Positions 36,086 to 44,792 of a stretch of DNA of 64,000 nucleotides are shown piece after piece. Position 1 is the first letter of the stretch; every line of letters starts with the position of its first letter. This stretch comes from CAVSWT01 sp963746735 (GTDB taxonomy: Bacteria; Bacteroidota; Ignavibacteria; Ignavibacteriales; Ignavibacteriaceae). The stretch spans positions 65,141-129,140 of the forward strand of contig CAVVCO010000024.1 in the NCBI GenBank assembly GCA_963746735.1, written 5' to 3'. The notes under the pieces were generated by a model. The model saw only the letters and a program-made list of their open reading frames with translations. It was not told where the DNA came from and ran no database searches. The translations under genes were made by a program, and so were the position numbers.

Positions 36086-37690
36086 ATGACTTTCGACAAA
36101 GATCTTCAATCAATTCAGGAAGCCCGCACTTTAGCAAAACTTGCAAAAGAAGCACAACTCGAGTTTAAGCATTTCTCACAAGAACAGGTCAACAAAATTG
36201 TAAAAGCAATGGCAGAAGCTGGTTATGAAAACTCGGAACGGCTTGCAAAAATGGCTGCTGAAGAAAGCGGATTTGGTAAATGGCAGGATAAAGTTATTAA
36301 AAATCAGTTTGCAACAAAGAATGTTTATGAATCAATTAAGGATTTAAAAACTGTTGGTATAATTGCGAGTGAAGCAAATGGAAAAGTTTTAAAGATTGCT
36401 GTTCCAATGGGAGTTGTCTGTGCGCTTGTTCCTTCAACTAATCCAACTTCTACAGCAATGTTTAAAGCATTAATTTCCTTGAAATGCAGAAATGGAATTG
36501 TTGCCAGCCCTCATCCCCGAACAGCTAAGTCGACGGTTGAATCATTGAAAATATTATCTGATGCTGCGGAAAGTGAAGGAGCTCCAAAAGGATTAATCCA
36601 ATGTATGAGTAATCCAACTTTAGAAGGCACACAGGAATTAATGCACGATAAAAACATTGCTGTAATTTTAGCAACAGGCAGCACTCCTATGGTTAAATCT
36701 GCGTATAGTGCTGGCAAGCCGGCTTACGGTGTTGGCTCAGGAAATGTCCCGGCATTTATTGAACGAACAGCTAATTACAAAAAAGCTGTTGCCGATATTG
36801 TTTATGGAACCACATTCGACAACGGAACTTTATGCTCTTCGGAACAAGCAATGATTGTTGATCTGCCTTTAAAAGACAAAGTTATAGCAGAAGCAAAAAA
36901 TAATGGCTGCTATTTTTTAACTTCAAGCGAAAAAGAAAAATTAGCAAAAGCTATTCAAAAAGATTTTAGAATTAATCCTGAAATTGTTGGGCAGTCTGCA
37001 GAATTTATTGCAAAGTACGCTGGTTTTCAAGTACCACCAGGCACAAAAGTATTGATGGCTGAATGCACAGAAGTTGGAAAGAAAGAACCTCTTTCAATGG
37101 AAAAACTTTCACCTATCTTGGCCTTTTATATTGTAGACGGATGGCTGGAAGGCTGTCATAAAAGCATTGAGCTTTTAGAGTTTGGGGGTATTGGACATAC
37201 AATGGCAATTCATTCCAATGACCAACCTATCATTATGAAATTTGCACTTGAAAAGCCTGCATTTAGAATTTTAGTTAATACAGTTGCTTCAATTGGTGCC
37301 GTTGGTTATACCACTGCTTTAGAACCCTCAATGACTTTAGGGCCTGGAACATGGGGCGGTTCTATTATTTCCGAAAATGTAACTGCCAGGCATTTGATGA
37401 ATATAAAAAGTCTGGCATTTGAAACTAACCCGGTAAATAAAGGTGAAACTGTAACTTCATTTAAAGTGCCGTCATCTTTATCAAGCACAAAAACATCAAA
37501 TTTTATGAAAGAAATAGAAGAACGATTGCGTGCCCGTGCTGGTAATCTTCCTTTAAAAGATTCTTTCAAAAAAAACAAACCAGAAGAATCCTCAAAACCT
37601 AAGACATCTTCAGAAGAAAAAATTTATGGCTCTGGAATAACTGAAAAAGATATTAAGAAAATTGTAGAAGAGTTTAATTTTAAAAAATAA
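36086..37690 (+). CDS. Aldehyde dehydrogenase (CoA-acylating/PduP-SauS-like) with C-terminal helical tail
   Basis: The 534-residue enzyme belongs to the acylating aldehyde dehydrogenase group. It has the NAD-binding PMGVVCALVPSTNPTST and the segment ATGSTPMVKSAYSAGKP, with catalytic Cys250 in DNGTLCSSEQ. The reaction would be aldehyde + CoA + NAD to acyl-CoA (acetaldehyde or a related substrate). After the core (about 470 residues) come a hydrophilic Lys/Ser/Glu linker and a short predicted helix, GITEKDIKKIVEEFNFKK. That layout resembles encapsulation peptides of microcompartment enzymes, although no shell genes are in the window. AGAGGA lies about 6 nt before the ATG. Confidence 0.85.
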   Translation: MTFDKDLQSIQEARTLAKLAKEAQLEFKHFSQEQVNKIVKAMAEAGYENSERLAKMAAEESGFGKWQDKVIKNQFATKNVYESIKDLKTVGIIASEANGKVLKIAVPMGVVCALVPSTNPTSTAMFKALISLKCRNGIVASPHPRTAKSTVESLKILSDAAESEGAPKGLIQCMSNPTLEGTQELMHDKNIAVILATGSTPMVKSAYSAGKPAYGVGSGNVPAFIERTANYKKAVADIVYGTTFDNGTLCSSEQAMIVDLPLKDKVIAEAKNNGCYFLTSSEKEKLAKAIQKDFRINPEIVGQSAEFIAKYAGFQVPPGTKVLMAECTEVGKKEPLSMEKLSPILAFYIVDGWLEGCHKSIELLEFGGIGHTMAIHSNDQPIIMKFALEKPAFRILVNTVASIGAVGYTTALEPSMTLGPGTWGGSIISENVTARHLMNIKSLAFETNPVNKGETVTSFKVPSSLSSTKTSNFMKEIEERLRARAGNLPLKDSFKKNKPEESSKPKTSSEEKIYGSGITEKDIKKIVEEFNFKK

Positions 37691-37693
37691 AAA

Positions 37694-37753
37694 CCTGGCA
37701 GAGGAATATTTTAATTTACAGTAGGTCATAAATTAAAATTGTTTTCCGCCAGG
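37694..37753 (+). repeat. Large imperfect hairpin after the aldehyde dehydrogenase gene
   Basis: Outer arms CCTGGC (37694-37699) and GCCAGG (37748-37753) enclose a perfect 11-bp inner stem (37708-37718 with 37729-37739) and a 10-nt loop. It starts 3 nt past the stop codon. No U-run follows, so it may be a 3'-end stabilising structure or a small mobile-element remnant rather than a plain terminator. Confidence 0.6.
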
Positions 37754-37762
37754 TCTATCATA

Positions 37763-37800
37763 AGAGGAGGCCTATGATAAATTTCTATAAAATTTTTTAA
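37763..37800 (+). other. Strong ribosome site with an 8-codon mini reading frame
   Basis: AGAGGAGG (37763-37770) is followed 3 nt later by ATG (37774) and eight codons (MINFYKIF) to a TAA at 37798-37800. The ribosome site lies in the loop of a TATCATA/TATGATA stem (37756-37762 / 37773-37779) that would hide the start codon. It could be a leader peptide, a decayed gene start or chance. Confidence 0.3.
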
Positions 37801-38011
37801 TTTTTATTTTGTATTCAATAAATTGTTGATAAAATATTTTATACTATAACATGGTAATTATTATAATAGAATTGTTCAATGTAATTTTTTTTACTATACG
37901 CAATAATCTCATTGCATAGAGATTGTTGATCCCCAATTCCAATTATCTCAAAGACATTTCATTTAAAATTAAAAAATAATTTGTCAAAGAATTTAATATT
38001 ACATCTTCTAT
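37801..38011. other. AT-rich spacer between convergent genes, no gene seen
   Basis: With 37691-37800 this makes a gap of over 300 nt. It holds no open frame of note. One 10-bp hairpin (CAATAATCTC 37901-37910 / GAGATTGTTG 37919-37928, one wobble pair) is present, and loose promoter-like AT boxes are not distinctive. It separates the aldehyde dehydrogenase from the 3' end of the cytochrome cluster. Confidence 0.5.
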
Positions 38012-39505
38012 TTATTCTGCGCCATGGCAATCTGTACATAATGTAGTTTTCCAGCTATCTCCTATATCAACGGGATGTTCGAATTCCAATCCTTTTAAAG
38101 AGACTTCAGCTTTATAATTTTCAGACTCTTGAGATGCTATTACATGACATGAATTACAATCTCTTGTTAATACTTTCCCGCTGGCACTCACATGTTTACC
38201 ATCATGGCATCTAAAGCACCCTGGATAATACATATGTCCAATATTATTCGGAAATTTCTTCCAACTAACTCCCATTTCAGGGAAATAATTTCTTCTGTAA
38301 ATTTCTTTAACTGAGTTAATACTTTTTTCAATTGACTTTGAATCAGTTGAAGCAATCTTAGGATATCTTGTATTGTAAAATTCTTCCATTGAAATTTTAA
38401 TGCTGTCAAATGCAATGTCTTTAGAACTGTAACTTTTTTCAAGAGCATCAACAGCAATGCTCTTAATATATGGTAATGAAGTATCAATAAGACCGGATGC
38501 CATCATATGATCTACCGAACTGTAAGGCGGATGGTATATATGTGTTGGGCGGTTATGGCAATCTATACAATCCATAACTCTAACAGAACCATTTGCGACA
38601 GTATCATTTTTAAATGGGAAATCTGTACTTTTATAAACAGTAACTTTTCCATCTCTTGACTCGGATTTTACCCAGGGAATAGTTTGTCGAGATGAATCCG
38701 ATGCAATATAAGTAATTTTATTTGCTATATTCATATGCCAATGAATGCCTGAAGTAATTCCTGTTTCTTCATTGCCCCCACCAATTTTTAATAGCATTAC
38801 ATTTGTTGACTTTGAATTTTGTTTATCAGACAGAAAATAAGAGTTTTTAATTTCTTTTTGTGAATAGAAAAACTCAGGCCAATGGCACTGTTCACATGTT
38901 TCCCTAGCGGGTCTTAAATTTTCTATCGGGGTTGGAATGGGTTTAGAATATTTATTAAATAGTACTGAATAAACTTGATATGCACCAGATAACTTTGAAC
39001 GTACATACCACCCAGCACCAGAGCCAATATGACATTGTACACATCCAACGCGTGCATGTGGAGAAACCTGATAAGCAGTATACTCGGGAGTCATTACCTT
39101 ATGACAAAGGGTTCCGCAAAATTGATCAGAGTCTGTATATTCATATGCCTTATAACTGCCGAAAGCACTAAATAGCAGTAATAATATTGTACCAACAAAA
39201 AACACTGTAAAAGCAGTACGCTGCTTTGGATCATTGAAATTAAATACAGGGAATTTAAATTCAACGTCTTTTCCAGATCTTAACCTCCTCCTATGTCTGA
39301 TAATCCCAAATGCGACTAGTATAAGCCCAAATATTAAAAATCCAGGAAGTATTACAAATGCTATAATTCCCATGTATGGTTTTTGCTGGGTACTTACAGC
39401 TTCAAGAAGGATTAAGAAAAGGATTAAGCCGAAACTGATCAGTGCTACTGCAACTCCGGCAAAAGTTATGGGGTTGTAAACAGATTCAGGAAATTTTCTT
39501 TTCAT
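38012..39505 (-). CDS. NapC/NirT-like membrane multiheme cytochrome c
   Basis: The 497-residue protein has three N-terminal membrane helices (about 13-35, 45-68, 97-118) followed by a periplasmic heme domain. It carries six canonical CXXCH motifs (CVQCH, CEQCH, CIDCH, CFRCH, CNSCH, CTDCH). The first site is CGTLCHKVM, a CX3CH motif at residues 130-135. The order and the CHxxM ending of the first site resemble NapC/NrfH-type quinol dehydrogenases, which take electrons from menaquinol. It is the last gene of the minus-strand cytochrome cluster, 36 nt after a cytochrome b561 gene, and probably hands electrons to the periplasmic multiheme proteins. Confidence 0.87.
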   Translation of the reverse strand: MKRKFPESVYNPITFAGVAVALISFGLILFLILLEAVSTQQKPYMGIIAFVILPGFLIFGLILVAFGIIRHRRRLRSGKDVEFKFPVFNFNDPKQRTAFTVFFVGTILLLLFSAFGSYKAYEYTDSDQFCGTLCHKVMTPEYTAYQVSPHARVGCVQCHIGSGAGWYVRSKLSGAYQVYSVLFNKYSKPIPTPIENLRPARETCEQCHWPEFFYSQKEIKNSYFLSDKQNSKSTNVMLLKIGGGNEETGITSGIHWHMNIANKITYIASDSSRQTIPWVKSESRDGKVTVYKSTDFPFKNDTVANGSVRVMDCIDCHNRPTHIYHPPYSSVDHMMASGLIDTSLPYIKSIAVDALEKSYSSKDIAFDSIKISMEEFYNTRYPKIASTDSKSIEKSINSVKEIYRRNYFPEMGVSWKKFPNNIGHMYYPGCFRCHDGKHVSASGKVLTRDCNSCHVIASQESENYKAEVSLKGLEFEHPVDIGDSWKTTLCTDCHGAE

Positions 39506-39541
39506 AGCAAAACTTTCTTAGATGATAAAGAAAAGAATAAC

Positions 39542-40408
39542 TTATCTATAAGCAAAAATCATTGCGTAAATTATCCAAATTATAATACTAAATCCAATAC
39601 TCAGGGCAGTCCAGCCAAAAAATCTAATTGTTCTTATTACAATTGGAGGATAAGGTTCCACTAAGTACTTCTCTAGCTCTCCTTTTTCAACAAGCTCATT
39701 ATATTCAGCCGGCCTGTCTTCTTTAAATTCTTCCACTGAAACTCTGCCAGAAAATATCACGATGTCCATAGGAAATTTTTCAGGCCGAAGATGTGTGTTA
39801 AAAAAATGGATTGTAAAAATAAAGCCTGTGGCTAGTAATGCTTCATCACTATGAATAATAGTAGCAACATTTATTACCCAGCCCGGTAAAAAAATAGTTA
39901 ATAGCTCAGGGAACCAAAGCGTCATCCCTGTGGAACCAATGACAAATATTCCCCAAAAAACAGCAAAGTAATCAAACTTTTCCCAATAAGTCCAACGGCC
40001 ATATTGAGGTCTCTCCCCTTTGCCAATGAACCATTTCATTGAATCTCTAAAATCAATCCAATCCTTCTTATTAAACAGCATCGAGTCTTTATTGAAAATA
40101 AAACCTTTCCATGTTAAATTTTCTTTTTTCTTAGTCTTCAAGAGATTGACAACATGAATAATAAAAACACTAATCATAATAACAGCCGCAAACCTGTGGA
40201 TATATCCAGCAGATTCAAACCCACCCAATAAATGAGAAAGAATGACAGCCCAGCCTGTGTAAGAAAATTTCAAAGTCATCCCGGATAGAGCTAATGTCAT
40301 AAAACTGACAATCATTAAAATATGCAGAACACGATTTAATCTTGTGAATCTTTGAAATTGCAATTGAGTTCTTTTAAGATATTCAGTCTTTGGAATAGGG
40401 TTATCCAT
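39542..40408 (-). CDS. Cytochrome b561 / formate dehydrogenase gamma-type membrane subunit
   Basis: The 288-residue integral membrane protein has about five helices. Histidines suitable for two b hemes lie in LNRVLHILM, GYIHRFAA and SVFIIHVVN, plus TIIHSD and FTIHFFNTH. The layout matches the di-heme cytochrome b subunits that oxidise menaquinol and feed c-type cytochromes. The ATG at 40408 is preferred over 40426: AGGTGA precedes it, and the start overlaps the upstream stop as ATGGATAA. It is co-expressed with the 19-heme cytochrome. Confidence 0.88.
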   Translation of the reverse strand: MDNPIPKTEYLKRTQLQFQRFTRLNRVLHILMIVSFMTLALSGMTLKFSYTGWAVILSHLLGGFESAGYIHRFAAVIMISVFIIHVVNLLKTKKKENLTWKGFIFNKDSMLFNKKDWIDFRDSMKWFIGKGERPQYGRWTYWEKFDYFAVFWGIFVIGSTGMTLWFPELLTIFLPGWVINVATIIHSDEALLATGFIFTIHFFNTHLRPEKFPMDIVIFSGRVSVEEFKEDRPAEYNELVEKGELEKYLVEPYPPIVIRTIRFFGWTALSIGFSIIIWIIYAMIFAYR

Positions 40409-42458
40409 TATTTTCACCTGGCTCATTTGAATTTTCTTTTTTAGTTAGATCATGTTTATTCTTCAGTTTTCGACGCCATTGTATTGATCTCGGAATCCAT
40501 AGTAATGTATGCAAACCTGCAATAATGAAGGTTCCAATCAATAATCCTGTCATTCCCCAAAAAGTCCAAAACAACCATGGATATTTATCCGGGTCGTGGT
40601 GAGTAGCATGCGTAAAATATCCTGCAAACTGCCTGTTAGCACCTTCATGACATTTTTGACAAGTCTGAACAATATTTTGATGACTTAAATGAGATGCAGG
40701 ATCGGTAACTTTTAAAATGTCATGGGCACCATGGCAATCATAGCATTTTGCAGTTTTGGAATATCCTAATTGAGATACCTTTCCATGATACGTATCAAAA
40801 TAAGTTTTTGCAATTTTTTCATGACATTTCCCGCAAGTCTTCATAATTTGCATTCTAAATCCTGCTAAGTCAGTTCTTTCAATAGTATGAGCAGTATGGC
40901 ATGTATTGCAAACAGGTAATGGCTTATCAGTTTTTGTAACAAGACTCGAATGAACACTTTTATTAAATTGTTCTTCAATACCATAATGACAGTGGCCGCA
41001 GGTTTGGCTAACATTTTTAGGATTAATGCTTGATTCAGGATCTGAATGCGGCAATTCATGATGTGCAGTATGGCAGTCAGTGCAGGTAGCTGTTACAGTT
41101 AGTCCACTTTTTAATAAGCCTTTTCCATGAATACTTTCAGTATAGCTGTTTACAATATTTCTTTCTGTACCTTTATACTTAACTGCAGCCTTCTCACCCT
41201 CTCTATGACATTTTGCGCACAGATTAGGAATATTAGTAGGGAAAATAGGTGATAGCTTATTAGTTTTTCCAAGTATTCCATGCTGCCCATGGCACACTGT
41301 GCATGTGGGGGCATTGGGATCATTTTTACTAAAAAGCTGCCCGTGAATACTTGATTTATATTCATCACCAATCTCAACATGGCATGATGAACAATCAACT
41401 TTTTTAGTTATGCTGTCACAAGGCCTAACATGAGATGGCTTAACTTCCGAATGACATTGGCTGCATGCAATTTTTAGATGAATTGAATTACTTAGTTCAG
41501 CGGCATCTATAAATAATGATTTTCCAGTTTTGGAGGATTTAATATCTTTCTTAGCATGGCATCCTAAACAATCTTTATCCGCCATTCCCTGATCATAAAA
41601 TACTTGCCTTATTTTATGGGGTTGATGACAATCAACACAAGCTGGAAGAACATTAACTTCTTTTTCCCAAAGTTCGCCCTTAATTATTTTTCTATGTACA
41701 GATTCAATTTCTGCATGGCATTGAGTACAAGTCTTTACAATATTCCTTCGAGCAATCGATGATTTTGGATCTGTATGTGGCAAAATTCTGTGAGGCGTAT
41801 GACAAGATACACAGGTTGCTGCAACTATTAACCCTTTTTTGAGCAGCCCCTCACCATGCATACTTTCGGAATAATTCTCTAAAATATGCGATTCAGGAAT
41901 GTTTCGCTGACGCTGTACCGGGGAACCCTCTTTGTGACATTTCCCGCATAGAAAAGGAATTTTCATCGGGGCGACCGCAGAATTTCTATCTTTAACAGCA
42001 AGTATATCATGGGAACCATGACAACTTTGGCAGCGTGGGGCTAATGGATCTCCCTTAGCACTTGCTTTGCCATGTAAACCTTCATTATACATCTTTGCAG
42101 CATCATCATGACATGTTTCGCACTGTGCTTTATCTACATTCTCTTTATGCGGAAATTCGGTGCCCGCTAAATCAACATGGCAATCTACACACGCAACATC
42201 GGCATGCATAGACGAGGCTAATTTATTTGCGTCTACAAAAACTGAAAAGGTTCTTCCGTTTATTGTGCCTGATAAGGTTTTATCTTCATGGCACATTAAG
42301 CAATCACTATTTTCTTGAGCTAGAGAAGTAAAAGAAAATAGGAATAAAATTGAAAGGACAATTAAGATTGACTTAGAAAATTTATTAAGGGAGTTGATGA
42401 GTTCATCGCCTTGATATAATTGCTTAATGAAATGGTTATTGTATAAACTTGTTCTCAA
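40401..42458 (-). CDS. Nineteen-heme cytochrome c with internal duplication
   Basis: The 685-residue protein has 19 CXXCH motifs, a signal-type N-terminus (KSILIVLSILFLFSFTSLAQ) and one C-terminal membrane helix (about 640-662). Motifs 1-8 and 9-16 form two homologous blocks. Each block runs through a CxxCHGxHxIL unit, a SxHGxGLLKxGL unit and a CHTxHxxLPHxDP unit, and three more motifs follow. It is probably a periplasmic electron wire tethered by its C-terminus. The start is unclear. A TTG at 42458 without a ribosome site is the only in-frame start. An ATG at 42404-42406 would give MNSSTPLNKFSKS if one base were missing from the GGG run at 42389-42391. The frame is also continuous with the upstream gene past its stop. 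Confidence 0.87.
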   Translation of the reverse strand: MRTSLYNNHFIKQLYQGDELINSLNKFSKSILIVLSILFLFSFTSLAQENSDCLMCHEDKTLSGTINGRTFSVFVDANKLASSMHADVACVDCHVDLAGTEFPHKENVDKAQCETCHDDAAKMYNEGLHGKASAKGDPLAPRCQSCHGSHDILAVKDRNSAVAPMKIPFLCGKCHKEGSPVQRQRNIPESHILENYSESMHGEGLLKKGLIVAATCVSCHTPHRILPHTDPKSSIARRNIVKTCTQCHAEIESVHRKIIKGELWEKEVNVLPACVDCHQPHKIRQVFYDQGMADKDCLGCHAKKDIKSSKTGKSLFIDAAELSNSIHLKIACSQCHSEVKPSHVRPCDSITKKVDCSSCHVEIGDEYKSSIHGQLFSKNDPNAPTCTVCHGQHGILGKTNKLSPIFPTNIPNLCAKCHREGEKAAVKYKGTERNIVNSYTESIHGKGLLKSGLTVTATCTDCHTAHHELPHSDPESSINPKNVSQTCGHCHYGIEEQFNKSVHSSLVTKTDKPLPVCNTCHTAHTIERTDLAGFRMQIMKTCGKCHEKIAKTYFDTYHGKVSQLGYSKTAKCYDCHGAHDILKVTDPASHLSHQNIVQTCQKCHEGANRQFAGYFTHATHHDPDKYPWLFWTFWGMTGLLIGTFIIAGLHTLLWIPRSIQWRRKLKNKHDLTKKENSNEPGENNG

Positions 42459-42491
42459 TATTTTTAATAAGCTTTTTATGGTTAAACAAAA

Positions 42492-44663
42492 TTACTTATC
42501 CTCACTATCTTCATCTAAGGTTTCGATTTTTTCTTCTTTAATTTTTTTAAGTTCCAGCGGGTGTTCATCCGCCATTTCTTCTTCAGATAATTTCCCGTTA
42601 AACCAGGCTGTATTCATCGGATAAACATCCGGGTTAAAAATTACGAAGTAAAAATGCCATACTAAAATTGCTAAGAACGCTAACCAGGCTTCATAAAAAT
42701 GGATTGTGTTAGCTATATCCCAACCAAGTTTTGTAAATAGACCTATAAATGTATTATCAAACCACATTATAATTCCAGTTGCAGACATTATAATAGTTCC
42801 CCAAACTAAAGCCCAGTATTCTGATTTTTCTACATAACTAAATCTGTCAAGTTTAGGTTTTTGTTTTGATAGCCCCAGATTAAAGGACGCAACGCCCATT
42901 GCATCTGTGATGTCTTTATACCTCGGTAATAAGTCCTTGAATAATTGTTTTCCTCTTTTAGTGAATATCAAATAACCGATGTGATATACACTAACAGAAA
43001 TCATAACTACAGCTGCTATCCTATGAAGAATACTTCTTATCTCAAAAGTATATTCACTCAAATCCCTAATATGTCCCACCCACCAGGTATTCGGGAATCG
43101 CAGCATAAATCCAGTAATAACCAGAATGATAAAACTAGCTGCAAGAGAAATATGTTGTATTCTTTCATTAAGTGTCATCCTTAAATATAAACCATGCCCA
43201 TGCTCTTCAGTTCTCAACATTCCACTTTGTTTCAATTTTTTGATCTTTGCTTTTCTAATAAAATCAAAAATATTATGCAAAAACATTATTCCTATAACCA
43301 GGATGATTAAAAAGATATATGCAGAAGAAATCCAATAAAGTATCGGTTCAGATTTTTCTTCTACACTAACATGAATTTTTCCAACCGCAAAGTTTTGATT
43401 TGCTCCGGGATGACATTTACCACAAGTTTTAGCAAGATTCTTTTTATTAATAGTTGAATTCGGATCACTAGCAGGCAATATATTATGAACACCATGGCAG
43501 CTTGCACAATTTGCAACTATAGTTGAACCGCCTTCCAAAGCAAGTCCATGATAGCTGGTCATATAAGTTTTAAATCGATCGGGAGAAAGTCCATATTTTT
43601 TTGTTAACTTAACCGAATTATGACAAGGAGAACAAACTTGTGTAGACACATTTTGAAATGCAACTGGAGAATTCGGATTTGATGGTTTTAAAATATTATG
43701 TTCGCCATGGCAATCAGTGCATACGGGGGCATCCATGTTTCCTCTCGCAACTTCCTGTCCGTGTATACTTCCTTCATAAATATTTTTTATATCAGTATGA
43801 CATTGCCCGCATGTATTTGGTACATTAGTTTTATAAACAGTTGATTTAGGGTTTGAGCCTGGTAATATTTCGTGTGCACTATGACAATTGATACATGTTG
43901 CTGCTTTACCGTTTCCCTTTTGAAGTGCCGATCCATGCACGCTATGTTCATAAGCTGAAATAAATCCAGCTGACGGCGCTGTCCTTTCTCTAACATTAGC
44001 ATCATTAAGATGACAAGAAAGGCATAATTTTTCTTGCGTTTGTTTTAACTTGGTTTTGTCAATTTTTCCAGTAACATCTGCAATTGCATTTTTATGACAC
44101 GTTAAACAATAAGGGGCGCCAGCTATTTTCTCTTTAAATCCTTCATAATGAAGAGATTGCGTATATTGTTTTACTTCTTCACTATGACATTGTCCACACG
44201 AATTTATTAAATTATTTTTACTCCATTTTGAATCAGGGTTTTTTGGAGATACAATATCGTGGGTTCCATGGCAATTCTTACATGACATACCAGGGCCTCC
44301 ATCAATACCATTTGCTTTCATCAGCTGTGGATGAAAACTATGCTTGATTGGGGCATCTTTATGACAATTAAGACAATTTATTGGTTGTATATTTTCTTTA
44401 TGCGGAATTTCTTCGGGATTAAATCCAACGTGGCAAGAAATACATTTTAATTTTGCATGTGGCGAGTGAGCAAGTACTTTTGCGTCTACAAATAATGAAA
44501 CTTCTTTTCCGTTTCTTTCGGTGGTTAATGTTTGATCCTCATGACACATCAGGCAGTCGTCATTTGTTTGAGGGTAGATATTTTGAGAGCTGGTAATCAG
44601 GCAGATTATAAGACTAACTATAAAGTACACTAACTTTTGCAGTAGATTAGTTTCCACTTTCAT
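42492..44663 (-). CDS. Thirteen-heme cytochrome c fused to a cytochrome b561 membrane domain
   Basis: This protein of about 723 residues has a signal peptide (LVYFIVSLIICLITSSQN) and 13 CXXCH motifs in the first 420 residues. A membrane segment follows (about 440-460), then a cytochrome b561-type domain (about 490-690) with four further helices and heme-ligand histidines (IQHISLAA, ILHRIAAV, VYHIGYL, ANTIHFYEAW, VWHFYFV). It joins quinol-side b hemes and a periplasmic heme wire in one chain, matching the separate b561 plus 19-heme pair downstream. The start at 44663 fits the signal peptide; a TTG at 44705 and an ATG at 44696 also lie in frame. The C-terminal tail is acidic. Confidence 0.87.
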   Translation of the reverse strand: MKVETNLLQKLVYFIVSLIICLITSSQNIYPQTNDDCLMCHEDQTLTTERNGKEVSLFVDAKVLAHSPHAKLKCISCHVGFNPEEIPHKENIQPINCLNCHKDAPIKHSFHPQLMKANGIDGGPGMSCKNCHGTHDIVSPKNPDSKWSKNNLINSCGQCHSEEVKQYTQSLHYEGFKEKIAGAPYCLTCHKNAIADVTGKIDKTKLKQTQEKLCLSCHLNDANVRERTAPSAGFISAYEHSVHGSALQKGNGKAATCINCHSAHEILPGSNPKSTVYKTNVPNTCGQCHTDIKNIYEGSIHGQEVARGNMDAPVCTDCHGEHNILKPSNPNSPVAFQNVSTQVCSPCHNSVKLTKKYGLSPDRFKTYMTSYHGLALEGGSTIVANCASCHGVHNILPASDPNSTINKKNLAKTCGKCHPGANQNFAVGKIHVSVEEKSEPILYWISSAYIFLIILVIGIMFLHNIFDFIRKAKIKKLKQSGMLRTEEHGHGLYLRMTLNERIQHISLAASFIILVITGFMLRFPNTWWVGHIRDLSEYTFEIRSILHRIAAVVMISVSVYHIGYLIFTKRGKQLFKDLLPRYKDITDAMGVASFNLGLSKQKPKLDRFSYVEKSEYWALVWGTIIMSATGIIMWFDNTFIGLFTKLGWDIANTIHFYEAWLAFLAILVWHFYFVIFNPDVYPMNTAWFNGKLSEEEMADEHPLELKKIKEEKIETLDEDSEDK

Positions 44664-44792
44664 TTTGTGCGATGGTCCAGACTGTCCGATGTGCATGATG
44701 ATCAAAACTTTTCAATAATTGTAAGAACGGTTAATTTTTTAATTATTATCATTTTTTTTAATATCTATCTATTTTAACTGATGATTAAGCAT

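Noticed and set aside
42427..42624. Serine-rich plus-strand frame across the cytochrome gene junction
   Set aside because: Opposite-strand shadow covering two gene ends, without ribosome site or recognisable domain.
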